Shown one piece after another: positions 42,187-50,220 of a stretch of DNA of 64,000 nucleotides; within the stretch, counting starts at the first letter, position 1; each line of letters opens with the position of its first letter. This DNA comes from Candidatus Desulfofervidus auxilii (GTDB lineage Bacteria > Desulfobacterota > Desulfofervidia > Desulfofervidales > Desulfofervidaceae). The stretch spans positions 2,282,656-2,346,655 of the forward strand of contig NZ_CP013015.1 in the NCBI RefSeq assembly GCF_001577525.1, written 5' to 3'. The notes below the pieces were generated by a model, which was not told the origin of the DNA, ran no database searches, and saw only the letters and a list, made by a program, of their open reading frames with translations. Made by a program: the position numbers and the translations under genes.

Positions 42187-42297
42187 TGTCAGATAACGTT
42201 CCGAGCGTATCTGAAGTTTGCGGTCGAAGACCGCAAATTTGGGCGAAGGTGCATAGCACCGAAGCCAGATCGCTCTGTTATACGCCGTTGCCTCATA
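42187..42297 (-). repeat. attC-like site 1
   Basis: On the minus strand GTATAAC...GAGCG-ATCTG pairs with CAGAT-...CGCTC-GTTATC, with unpaired bases in the arms and two inner hairpins (GGTGC-TAT-GCACC; TTTGCGGTC-TTC-GACCGCAAA) flanking TTCGCCCAAAT. The left box starts within a few bases of the DUF5615 stop codon. Its sequence is clearly related to site 3. Confidence 0.65.
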
Positions 42298-42657
42298 GTT
42301 TACCCCTACTTTCTTTAACAATACGGACAGTTTTCTCAGTCACGATTATAAAATTATTGACAAGCTTGTCAGAGTAGGACTCTAATACTCGCTGTAATAC
42401 AGCAATTTTATTCTCAGACCGTTCATCTTCTAATCGCAAAAGGATTACACCTTTGTGTGGTTTTCTCATGCGGAATACAAGTTCGCCAAAATCTTTATCA
42501 TTGGTAACCAAGATATAGTTCTCAAGATTTGCTTTCTCGATAATGCTCTCATCATCTAATCCCGAGCCTCATCATAAACAGAAAATACATCGTGATGTAA
42601 TCTTTGCGACCATCTAGCAACTGCAGGACCCGTGCATTCATCAACAAGAAAACGCAT
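42293..42657 (-). pseudogene. DUF5615 PIN-like toxin gene with a frameshift
   Basis: The start MRFLVDECTGPAVARWSQRL and YDEAR read in one frame, then stop. From LDDESIIEKANLENY the next frame continues to VTNDKDFGELVFRMRKPHKG and ends KESRGKL. One missing G in a GGG run (GCTCGGGATTAG) explains it; the intact product would read YDEARGLDDES. The family is a PIN-domain-like RNase toxin paired with a DUF433 antitoxin, which is exactly the gene before it, 2 bases away. Confidence 0.75.
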
Positions 42658-42659
42658 GT

Positions 42660-42905
42660 CTAAACCGCCTCTACCAAAGGCATAAATGTTGTGTCCTCGA
42701 GTGTTTCAGAAGCGTACAGCAAACAGGCTAAAATATCTTCCTTTGTTAATCCCTTGTATTCTTGGAGAATTTCATCAATGGTTGCTCCATGTGCTAATAG
42801 ATTCAAAATGTACTGCACTGTTAACCGCGTGCCTCTAATGACTGGTTTTCCTACCATAATTTTAGGGTTTAACACAATGCGTTCAAGTAATTGCTTTTGC
42901 TCCAT
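42660..42905 (-). CDS. DUF433 antitoxin
   Basis: An 81-residue DUF433 protein (NPKIMVGKPVIRGTRLTVQYIL, then a helix-turn-helix-like LTKEDILACLLYA). It is VapB-like, and members neutralise DUF5615 toxins by binding them and their own promoter. It starts behind a GGAGGG site and precedes the frameshifted toxin gene, so the antitoxin may now be an orphan. It forms a single cassette with the toxin. Confidence 0.88.
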   Translation of the reverse strand: MEQKQLLERIVLNPKIMVGKPVIRGTRLTVQYILNLLAHGATIDEILQEYKGLTKEDILACLLYASETLEDTTFMPLVEAV

Positions 42906-42949
42906 TTTTCCCTCCTGTTATATTGTACGTCATTCTACTATATAAAGGG

Positions 42950-43030
42950 CAATGGCGTATAACTTAAAATAATCGAATAGTTCGTTTATCCCCCAAAATG
43001 GGAGATAATCCGAACCTATTTCGTTTATCC
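42950..43030 (-). repeat. attC-like site 0 / long hairpin before the DUF433 cassette
   Basis: It contains the same GTTATACGCC box (minus strand, near 42964-42954) that flanks site 1, next to a long hairpin: CGAATAG-TTCG (42974 region) pairs with CGAACCTATTTCG, with inner TTATCcCCCA/TGGGaGATAA. It may be the first attC of the visible array. The rest of 42906-43302 has no gene apart from a palindromic mini-element and a promoter. Confidence 0.4.
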
Positions 43031-43168
43031 CTTGCTCTGGAAGAACTTAACTTTCTGCACATAAAGTAGGTTCACTTCTTTGTAATCTCATTTAAACAAT
43101 TATCATGCTCATTAAAATTTGTAAATAAATTTCTTTATATTGCATTGCATTTTTGTAAGTGTTCACCA

Positions 43169-43219
43169 CCCCGCCTGCCTGCGGGCAGGGGCAGACAGGC
43201 CTGCCTGCCGTCAGGCAGG
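43169..43219. repeat. GC-rich palindromic mini-element, copy 5
   Basis: A double unit: CCCGCCTGCCTGCGGGCAGGGG followed by CCTGCCTGCCGTCAGGCAGG-type sequence. It is intergenic, just outside the cassette region. Confidence 0.7.
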
Positions 43220-43241
43220 TATCCAAAAATCAATGTGGATT

Positions 43242-43271
43242 TTGGGATTGAGATAAAAAGTGTGTTATAAT
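43242..43271 (+). promoter_or_regulatory. Candidate promoter of the CoA-binding gene
   Basis: TTGGGA (43242-43247), 18-bp spacer, then a consensus TATAAT (43266-43271), about 30 bp before the start at 43303. Confidence 0.5.
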
Positions 43272-43302
43272 ACACCTTAAATTTTAAAAATAGGAGATAG
43301 AC

Positions 43303-43773
43303 ATGTGGCAGCGAAATATTATTATTGACCAAAAGGAATTGAAATCTTTGTTAGAAGAAACAAGGGTTATTGCCATTATTGGTTTAAAAAATGACCCTAA
43401 TGGACCTAGTTATCAAGTAGCTTCTTATTTGAAAAAGGCAGGCTATAAAATTATTCCCGTTAATCCTAAATTAACTGAAGTATTGGGAGAGAGGGCTTAC
43501 CCTAATCTAAAAACTATCACTCAACCTGTAGACATTGTAGACATCTTCCGAGCCTCACATCGGGTAAAGGTGCATACTCAAGAGGTGCTAGAACTCAGAC
43601 CAAAGGCGGCTTGGATGCAAGCGGGGATTGAAAATTGGGAAGTAGCTGAAATTTGGGCTCAGAGCGGGATTAAGGTAGTAATGAATCGCTGCATCATGGC
43701 TGAACACGCGGTTTTATTAGGCAGTGAGGAAACGCCTTTTTGTCCTGTATCTTTTCCTAAAAAGGGAGTATAA
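43303..43773 (+). CDS. CoA-binding domain protein (YccU type)
   Basis: A 156-residue single Rossmann domain of the CoA_binding_2 family: VIAIIGLKNDPNGPSYQVA at the N-terminus, then IPVNPKL and the region AAWMQAGIENWEVA, with NRCIMAEH near the end. Such proteins resemble the CoA-binding half of succinyl-CoA synthetase, but their role is poorly known. It ends directly before gpsA. Confidence 0.85.
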   Translation: MWQRNIIIDQKELKSLLEETRVIAIIGLKNDPNGPSYQVASYLKKAGYKIIPVNPKLTEVLGERAYPNLKTITQPVDIVDIFRASHRVKVHTQEVLELRPKAAWMQAGIENWEVAEIWAQSGIKVVMNRCIMAEHAVLLGSEETPFCPVSFPKKGV

Positions 43774-44775
43774 ATGTCTTCTATAGCCATTTTAGGGGCA
43801 GGAAGCTGGGGAACCGCCCTAGCCTTATTACTGGCAGAAAAAGGATTAAGGGTAAGACTTTGGGTTCATGGAAAGGAGACATACCAATCTTTAATTGAAC
43901 ACAGAGAAAACATTTATTATCTGCCAGGGGCCAAGTTATCCCCTAATATTTTCCCTACCCAATCTTTTGCGCAGGCATTAGGAGGACAACAGGATATTGT
44001 GATGGTGGTGCCTTCTCATGCTTACAGAATGGTACTTAAACAGGCCCTACCTTATCTCCAATCTGATTGCCACATTATCTCGGCTACAAAAGGAATAGAG
44101 ACTCAGACCTTATTGACTATGTCTGAAGTTACTAAACAGGTATTAAAGGGTTTTTCTTACACCTATACTGTGCTTTCAGGCCCAAGCTTTGCTAAAGAAG
44201 TAAGCCAGCATTTTCCTACCGCCGTCACAGTAGCTTCTTCCCAACAGGAAACCGCATTACATACCCAGAAATTGTTTTCCACCCCCTATTTTCGTGCTTA
44301 TACCCATCATGATGTTTTGGGAGTGGAGCTAGGAGGGGCATTAAAAAATGTCATGGCTATTGCGGCTGGGATTTGCGATGGTTTAGGACTAGGACATAAT
44401 GCCCGTGCTGCTTTGATTACTAGAGGTCTAGTAGAAATGACGCGCCTGGGGGTGAAGCTAGGGGCTGGATCAAAAACCTTTGCTGGACTTTCAGGACTAG
44501 GAGACCTGGTTTTGACTTGCACCAGTTGTTTAAGCCGAAATTACACAGTAGGCAAACGCTTAGGAAAGGGAGAGGGTATTAAAGAAATCCTTTCTTCCAT
44601 GCGGATGATAGCTGAGGGGATAAAGACTACGCATTCAGCCTATTTTCTATCCCAAAGAGAAAAAATAGAAATGCCCATCACCTCTGAGGTTTATGCCATA
44701 CTTTATCAAGGGAAATCCCCCTTAGAGGGCCTTAAAGATTTATTGAGTAGAACACTAAAAAGGGAATTTTGGTAA
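43774..44775 (+). CDS. gpsA: Glycerol-3-phosphate dehydrogenase [NAD(P)+]
   Basis: Reduces dihydroxyacetone phosphate to sn-glycerol 3-phosphate for phospholipids. The nucleotide-binding motif GAGSWGTALA is at residues 7-16, and the catalytic-lysine region GVELGGALKNVMAIAAG and the GLGDLVLTCTS segment are present. Length 333 is standard. It begins one base after the CoA-binding gene and feeds PlsY and PgsA made at the other end of the window. Confidence 0.95.
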   Translation: MSSIAILGAGSWGTALALLLAEKGLRVRLWVHGKETYQSLIEHRENIYYLPGAKLSPNIFPTQSFAQALGGQQDIVMVVPSHAYRMVLKQALPYLQSDCHIISATKGIETQTLLTMSEVTKQVLKGFSYTYTVLSGPSFAKEVSQHFPTAVTVASSQQETALHTQKLFSTPYFRAYTHHDVLGVELGGALKNVMAIAAGICDGLGLGHNARAALITRGLVEMTRLGVKLGAGSKTFAGLSGLGDLVLTCTSCLSRNYTVGKRLGKGEGIKEILSSMRMIAEGIKTTHSAYFLSQREKIEMPITSEVYAILYQGKSPLEGLKDLLSRTLKREFW

Positions 44776-44797
44776 TGAAATTTCCCAAATTTAGAAA

Positions 44798-46726
44798 ATG
44801 ATGCAAAAATTTATCCGTTTCTTAAAACAAAATACCACTAAAGAACAATATGAGGCCATTACTTATACCAAAGGGCCTTTACTAGTCACTGCTGGGGCAG
44901 GGAGTGGCAAAACACGAGTAATTACCTTTAAAATAGCTTATCTGATTAAAAAAGGCCTTTCTCCTGACCGCATTCTGGCGGTTACTTTTACTAACAAGGC
45001 GGCTAATGAAATGAAGGAGCGGGTTAAGGAATTAACAGGATTTACTCCACCCTGGATCCGGACTTTCCATAGTGCATGTGTAAGGATATTGCGTAAATAT
45101 GGTCCTGTGATTGGCATTAAACCAGAATTTAAGATAGCTACCGAAACTGACCAAAAAAATATGATAAAGGAGGTAATGAAAGGCCAAAAAGAGAGGGAAA
45201 GAAAACGGATGTTGCTTTTAATCACTAATTTAAAGAATAACCATCCTGCCTATGTCTTAAGGCAAGACCACCGGTTTATTCAGCCTATTTGTAGAAAGCT
45301 GGCCCTGCAATTGAGGTTGAAGGCAAATGGGGCATATTACTATTATTTGAATTATGAAAAGATAAAGAAAAAATATGAGTATCTTGATTTTGATGATTTG
45401 CTTCTTAAATCTCTTGAGCTATTCCAATTTCAACCAGAGGTGAGAAAGAAAGTTCAAAACTATTTTGAGTATATCCTGGTGGATGAATATCAGGACACTA
45501 ATAATGTTCAAGAACAAATTATTGGACACTTAATGCGAAAAGGGAATATTACGGTAGTGGGAGATGATTATCAAAGCATCTATGGTTTTAGGGGGGCAGT
45601 AATCCAAAATTTTTTAGACTTTAAGAAAAAATACCAAGCAAAAACGGTTGTTTTAGGATGTAATTTCAGGTCAGTAAAAACCATTGTGGAGGCCTCAAGT
45701 AAACTGATTAAAAACAATTTAGGCCAGGTGCATAAAGACCTATATGCCTACGATAAAACCGAAATCCCAGTTTGTATTAAGTCATTTGAGGACGAATACC
45801 AAGAAGCTCAATGTATTCCAGGCATAATTCGGGGATTAGCCGAACACAGAGGTTGTGATTATAAAGATATAGCAGTGCTATACCGAAGTGCGTATATCTC
45901 TTATATCTTGCAACATGAATTAATCAAACAAGGCATTCCAGTGATAGTCGTGGGAAATAATTTTTTCTTTAAGAAGAAGGAGATAAAGATTATTATTTTG
46001 TTTTTACGGATGGTGTTTCAAAACGATAAATTGGCCTTGATGCAATTTTTAGAAGAGAATTTCTTAAAAGGCTTTGGGAAAAAGGGGTTGGAAAGGCTCA
46101 AAAAATACGTTGAAACTTTAAGCACTGTTTTAGATATAGTGAAGGAGACAGAATGTGGAAAGGAGTTTACAAGACAACAAAAAATGACCCTTCGGGCCCT
46201 TAAAGAAGGAATAGAAACCGTTAAAAAATATAATAAAAGTGCTGATGCCATTCAGGCCTTTTTAGAAGCCTTCCCGAACGTATTCAGTCGTTATCTAATA
46301 GCTATTTCTGATGATAAAGAACAACTACAAGAGCGAAAAAGGAGTGTAAATGAATTTTTATCCTTTGCTAAGTCTCATCAAGACATAAATGGCTTATTGG
46401 AGGAAATTGCCCTTTTAACAGACAAAGTGGCCAACGTAAATGAGAAAGATGCCGTGCATCTGATGACTGTTCATCAAGCCAAAGGATTAGAATGGAAGGC
46501 AGTGATTGTGCTTGGGGCTGAAGAAGAAATCTTTCCTACCAGACATGCCTTAACTCCAGCAAAAATTGAAGAAGAAAGAAGGCTTTTTTATGTAGCCATC
46601 ACCAGGGCTAAAAAATATCTATTAATCACCCATGCATTTTGGCGCAATAACTGGGACAATGCACTAAAAATCTCTCGATTTGTAAAAGAAATCCCTAGAG
46701 AATGCGTGATAGAGGATGGGCTATAG
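44798..46726 (+). CDS. UvrD/Rep-family DNA helicase
   Basis: Superfamily 1A 3'-5' helicase of 642 residues. Motifs in order: Q motif (TKEQYEAI), Walker A GAGSGKTRV, AVTFTNKAANEM, DEYQDTN, GDDYQSIYGFRGA, TVHQAKGLEWKAV and the late YVAITRAKK. It probably works in repair or replication restart. It is slightly shorter than UvrD/PcrA and lacks their C-terminal extension, so it is closer to Rep. Confidence 0.92.
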   Translation: MMQKFIRFLKQNTTKEQYEAITYTKGPLLVTAGAGSGKTRVITFKIAYLIKKGLSPDRILAVTFTNKAANEMKERVKELTGFTPPWIRTFHSACVRILRKYGPVIGIKPEFKIATETDQKNMIKEVMKGQKERERKRMLLLITNLKNNHPAYVLRQDHRFIQPICRKLALQLRLKANGAYYYYLNYEKIKKKYEYLDFDDLLLKSLELFQFQPEVRKKVQNYFEYILVDEYQDTNNVQEQIIGHLMRKGNITVVGDDYQSIYGFRGAVIQNFLDFKKKYQAKTVVLGCNFRSVKTIVEASSKLIKNNLGQVHKDLYAYDKTEIPVCIKSFEDEYQEAQCIPGIIRGLAEHRGCDYKDIAVLYRSAYISYILQHELIKQGIPVIVVGNNFFFKKKEIKIIILFLRMVFQNDKLALMQFLEENFLKGFGKKGLERLKKYVETLSTVLDIVKETECGKEFTRQQKMTLRALKEGIETVKKYNKSADAIQAFLEAFPNVFSRYLIAISDDKEQLQERKRSVNEFLSFAKSHQDINGLLEEIALLTDKVANVNEKDAVHLMTVHQAKGLEWKAVIVLGAEEEIFPTRHALTPAKIEEERRLFYVAITRAKKYLLITHAFWRNNWDNALKISRFVKEIPRECVIEDGL

Positions 46727-46744
46727 CCTCCTAAAAAATTACCA

Positions 46745-47170
46745 TTAATAATTTTGCCCTTGCCAGGTTTTTTCCTTTTCAATAATATGAATGACTTGCC
46801 AATGTCTTTGTTTTAGACTCTGGGCAATAAAACGCCGATGACACCGCCACGGAAATCTTTCTGCACAGGTAATCACAGAAACTCTCTCCTGAGCTATCTT
46901 CTCCAATTTTTCTATCGCCTTCAAATAAGTTTCTGTCTTCATATAAGCTTCATAACCACCCTTTCTATATCCACCCAATTCCTTGCCCAAATAACAATAT
47001 TTAATACCTTGCTGCGTGAGAATATCAAATAATTTTTCTCTTTTAAAATGGGGCAATCTACTGGTGGGAAATCTCCTTACATCTATAACACATTTTATTC
47101 CATAAATTTCCAATATTTCTAAAAATTCCTCTATAGAACGAACACTAGAACCAATAGTATAAATAACCAT
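46745..47170 (-). CDS. DUF488 family protein
   Basis: A 141-residue DUF488 member: it starts YTIGSSVRSIEEFL, continues VIDVRRFPTSRLPHF and YLGKELGG, and contains ITCAERFPWRCHRRFIA, the conserved cysteine/histidine motif. The biochemical role is unknown. It is convergent with the helicase gene and divergent from the UbiD-family gene. Confidence 0.88.
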   Translation of the reverse strand: MVIYTIGSSVRSIEEFLEILEIYGIKCVIDVRRFPTSRLPHFKREKLFDILTQQGIKYCYLGKELGGYRKGGYEAYMKTETYLKAIEKLEKIAQERVSVITCAERFPWRCHRRFIAQSLKQRHWQVIHIIEKEKTWQGQNY

Positions 47171-47208
47171 CTTGCCTTTTCCCTTTAACTATTGTAGAAG
47201 ATTTAAGC

Positions 47209-48666
47209 ATGGCTTATCAAGATTTGCAGTCATTTTTAAAAGATTTAGAAAAAGCTGATGAACTCTTGCGGATAAAAGAACCCATCAGCCCTTATCTTGA
47301 AATTACGGAATTCACAGATAGAATAAGCAAACAGCATGGGCCTGCCTTACTTTTTGAAAACGTAGTAGGCTATAAGACTCCTGTTTTGACCAATGCCTTT
47401 GGTTCTTTTAAGCGGATAACTATGGCTTTGGGTGTAAACTCTTTAGAAACATTGGGACAACAGATTTTGGATTTCTTACAAGTAGAGGCTCCAGATAGCC
47501 TGATAAAGAAATTAAGGCTTCTTCCTAAATTAAAGCGTCTAAGTAATATCTTCCCCAAATTGGTAAAAACCGCCCCTTGCCAGGAAGTGGTATTAAAAGA
47601 TGAGGAAGTGGATTTAAACAAATTTCCTATTTTGCACTGTTGGCCTTTAGATGGAGGAAGATTTATCACTTTACCCCTAGTTATTACCAAACACCCTATT
47701 ACCAAAGTGCGTAATGTAGGTATGTATCGGATGCAGGTCTATGATAAAAAGACTACCGGAATGCACTGGCATCCTCAAAAAGGAGGGGCTCAACACTATC
47801 GAGTGGCCGAGGAACTGGGACAGCGTTTAGAAGTAGCGGTAGCTATAGGGCCTGAGCCGGCCATGACCTATGCAGCTACTGCACCTTTACCTGAAGACAC
47901 AGACGAGGTGCTTTTAGCTGGATTTTTAAAAAATGAGCCAGTAGAAATGGTTAAGTGTCTGACTATTGATCAAGAAGTACCGGCAAATTCCCAAATTGTC
48001 CTTGAAGGTTATGTAGAGCCAGGTGAGAGGCGTAAAGAAGGTCCATTTGGTGACCATACGGGTTATTACTCCTTGCCTGATGATTATCCTGTATTTCACA
48101 TTACCTGTATTACCCATAGAAAGGATTTTATCTATCCTGCTACTATTGTGGGCCGTCCACCACAGGAAGATTGTTATCTAGCTAAGGCTACGGAAAGGCT
48201 ATTTTTGCCCTTGATAAAAAAGCAGTTACCTGAAATTGTGGATATAAACCTGCCTATAGAAGGTGTATTTCACAACTTAGCCTTTATCTCCATTGATAAA
48301 CGCTACCCTGGGCATGCTAAAAAAGTCATGTATGCCATCTGGGGATTGGGGCAGATGGCTTTTACAAAAATTGTGGTTGTTTTTGACAAAGATGTTAATG
48401 TCCAAGATACCTCTGAAGTAATTTGGCGTTTGGGAAACAACATTGACCCTAAAAGAGACATAGTATTTGTAGAAGGTCCAGTGGATGTCCTCGACCATGC
48501 CTCGCCTTTACCTATGTTGGGTAGCAAGATGGGCATAGATGCCACCCGCAAGTGGCCAGAAGAGGGTTTTACTAGAGAATGGCCACCAGTAATAGAAATG
48601 ACACCTGAAGTAAAGGAAAAAATAGATAAATTATGGGAAAAGCTTGGGATTAAGATTGAGGAATAA
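47209..48666 (+). CDS. UbiD-family decarboxylase (probable menaquinone-pathway enzyme)
   Basis: Prenylated-FMN-dependent decarboxylase of 485 residues. The UbiD signatures are present: GMYRMQVYDKKTTGMHWHPQ region, PEPAMTYAATAPLP, and EGPFGDHTGYYS with the catalytic glutamate area. UbiX, which makes its cofactor, is at 56328, and MqnP and MqnB are next to that. The likely role is decarboxylation of 1,4-dihydroxy-6-naphthoate-derived intermediates (MqnL) in futalosine menaquinone synthesis; other UbiD substrates are possible. Confidence 0.88.
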   Translation: MAYQDLQSFLKDLEKADELLRIKEPISPYLEITEFTDRISKQHGPALLFENVVGYKTPVLTNAFGSFKRITMALGVNSLETLGQQILDFLQVEAPDSLIKKLRLLPKLKRLSNIFPKLVKTAPCQEVVLKDEEVDLNKFPILHCWPLDGGRFITLPLVITKHPITKVRNVGMYRMQVYDKKTTGMHWHPQKGGAQHYRVAEELGQRLEVAVAIGPEPAMTYAATAPLPEDTDEVLLAGFLKNEPVEMVKCLTIDQEVPANSQIVLEGYVEPGERRKEGPFGDHTGYYSLPDDYPVFHITCITHRKDFIYPATIVGRPPQEDCYLAKATERLFLPLIKKQLPEIVDINLPIEGVFHNLAFISIDKRYPGHAKKVMYAIWGLGQMAFTKIVVVFDKDVNVQDTSEVIWRLGNNIDPKRDIVFVEGPVDVLDHASPLPMLGSKMGIDATRKWPEEGFTREWPPVIEMTPEVKEKIDKLWEKLGIKIEE

Positions 48667-48806
48667 GCATTTATACAGTAGCTTTTACCATTAAAGGTTG
48701 CCTTTTTAATTTATAATCAACATCATTGAGTGGCAAATGGCCAGCCATTTGGGGATGATAAGAGTTTGGCCAAGTATTACATAGTTTATCAAGAGTTCTA
48801 GAAATC

Positions 48807-49007
48807 TTGACAGTAAAGCAGTTAGCGGGCTATCTCCAGATGCTTGTCTGCCGACAGGCGGATTTGGGGAAAACCTACATTCCCCAAAATTTAGAAGTCA
48901 TCAATGTATTTAGACCGAAAAGTTCTCAGGAGAGAGGGAAAAATGAAAAAATTTGTTTATTAGCCTGGGTTGTTATCTTAATTTGGCATAGACCTAACCT
49001 AAATTAA
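48807..49007 (+). pseudogene. Possible remnant of an excisionase-type HTH gene
   Basis: The first twelve codons (LTVKQLAGYLQM) look like the start of an excisionase/MerR-type DNA-binding domain. A GC-rich palindromic element at 48843-48861 then replaces the expected helix-turn-helix. The remaining residues show no similarity. Evidence is thin. Apart from this and a terminator, 48667-49151 holds nothing I can identify. Confidence 0.3.
48843..48861. repeat. GC-rich palindromic mini-element, copy 6 (short)
   Basis: CTTGTCTGCCGACAGGCGG, nearly the same core as copy 3. It lies right after the LTVKQLAGYLQM codons, so it may have interrupted a gene. Confidence 0.6.
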
Positions 49008-49100
49008 AAGATGATACTAGGCATCAGTGTGTTTAAGTCTTTATGGCCTTTTGGTATAAAGAGAGCCATTTATATACCCAGATCAAGCTTATAAAAAATA

Positions 49101-49130
49101 AAAAGGGGATAGGAATTCCTATCCCCTTTT
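49101..49130. terminator. Perfect 30-bp palindromic terminator
   Basis: AAAAGGGGATAGGAA is followed immediately by its exact complement TTCCTATCCCCTTTT. On the minus strand it ends the stress/TauE operon, about 20 bases after the last gene. It can also stop rightward transcription. Confidence 0.88.
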
Positions 49131-49151
49131 AAACCCTTATTAAGCTTATTA

Positions 49152-49349
49152 CTACCTTTTAACCTTTCTCTTTGCAGATTCAAAAAGTAGTTTTTTTTGA
49201 GACACAGGGTGAGGGATAAGCCTTTTATAAATCGATTTTTGTTCTTTCTTCAATAACTCACGCGCCATATCAACACACCCTGCCTCAGCATAAGTAATTG
49301 CCATGAAAAGATTGTCTATTTTTTCCCTAAATTCTTTTAATTTGCCCAT
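49152..49349 (-). CDS. Small hypothetical protein at the end of the stress operon
   Basis: A 65-residue basic, helical protein (MGKLKEFREKIDNLFMAITYAEAGC..., ending SAKRKVKR). It resembles no family I know. An AAAGGAGGAGC site precedes its start 14 bases downstream of the response regulator gene. The operon terminator follows, so it is real and co-transcribed. Confidence 0.65.
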   Translation of the reverse strand: MGKLKEFREKIDNLFMAITYAEAGCVDMARELLKKEQKSIYKRLIPHPVSQKKLLFESAKRKVKR

Positions 49350-49363
49350 AATTGCTCCTCCTT

Positions 49364-49765
49364 TTAAGTAACTAATAATTCTCTTTTTTGAGTTTTTTTA
49401 GTCAGACGGGAAATGGCGTTATATAAATCTTTTAGCCAAAATGGTTTGCTAATAAACTCCGACGCTCCCTTTTTTAAAGCCTCCTTTGCTACTCCTGCTG
49501 TAGCAAAACCTGTAATAATGATTACTTCCGTATTTGGTTTCTTCTGTTTAATTGTCTCCAAAATTTGCATACCGTCTACCTTCCCTATTTTTAAATCTAT
49601 TACTACGATGTCAAAACATCTTTCTTCAATCCGTTTTAACGCTTCAGAACCATCGACAAATGTTTCCACATTACATCCCATTTTTTCTAAGGCAGTCTTT
49701 AACCTTTTACATAAAATAGCTTCATCATCTATTACTAAGACACATGGCATGGTTTGTTTCAGCAT
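49364..49765 (-). CDS. Single-domain response regulator
   Basis: A receiver domain without output domain, about 133 residues. The acidic pocket is VIDDE, the phosphoacceptor is D57 in VVIDLKIG, the switch residue T is in IIITGFA and the lysine in SKPF. The sequence is close to the receiver of the NtrC-type regulator at 52643, suggesting duplication and cross-talk with the same histidine kinase. ATG 49765 is chosen because it follows an AGAGGAAG site and avoids overlap with usp. Confidence 0.88.
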   Translation of the reverse strand: MLKQTMPCVLVIDDEAILCKRLKTALEKMGCNVETFVDGSEALKRIEERCFDIVVIDLKIGKVDGMQILETIKQKKPNTEVIIITGFATAGVAKEALKKGASEFISKPFWLKDLYNAISRLTKKTQKRELLVT

Positions 49766-49776
49766 GGACTTCCTCT

Positions 49777-50211
49777 CTACTTTTTCTTTTCTCTTACTAC
49801 CATTACAGGACAAGGGGCATTCCCCAGTACTCTTTGTGTTACACTACCTAAAAGGATCTTACTGAGGGTATTGTGTCCATGACTTCCCATTACGATTAAA
49901 TCGCAATTTTGTGCTTCAGCAGTTTTAACAATCTCTTCACAAGGTTTACCCTCTGTCAAGCGAATTACCGCTGATATTCCTTTTTGGGCAGCATATCTAC
50001 AGGCCTCTTCTAAAAGCTTCTCTCCTTCTTCCCGAAAGGCTGATTTTAAATTACTTATTTTATAGACCTCTATTAAATCAGCCCTGTTAGGAAACACATG
50101 AAGGATAATAATAGATGCGCCGTTTCTTTTAGCAATTTCAACAGCTTCTTCTAACGCCACTTTGCTTGCTTCAGAGCCATCAATTGGAACCAGGATGGAC
50201 GTATAACCCAT
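49777..50211 (-). CDS. Universal stress protein, UspA family
   Basis: A 144-residue Usp domain beginning ILVPIDGSEASKVALEEA, with the ATP-binding motif G-x2-G-x9-G-S in MGSHGHNTLSKILLGSVT and the end APCPVMVVR. It probably binds ATP and acts in stress survival. It is third of three Usp-type genes in this operon. Confidence 0.92.
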   Translation of the reverse strand: MGYTSILVPIDGSEASKVALEEAVEIAKRNGASIIILHVFPNRADLIEVYKISNLKSAFREEGEKLLEEACRYAAQKGISAVIRLTEGKPCEEIVKTAEAQNCDLIVMGSHGHNTLSKILLGSVTQRVLGNAPCPVMVVREKKK

Positions 50212-50220
50212 TTTTACCTC

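Noticed and set aside
43135-43332. 65-codon minus-strand frame
   Set aside because: It translates the GC-rich palindrome (LPDGRQACLPLPAGRRGG), a common false protein from such repeats.
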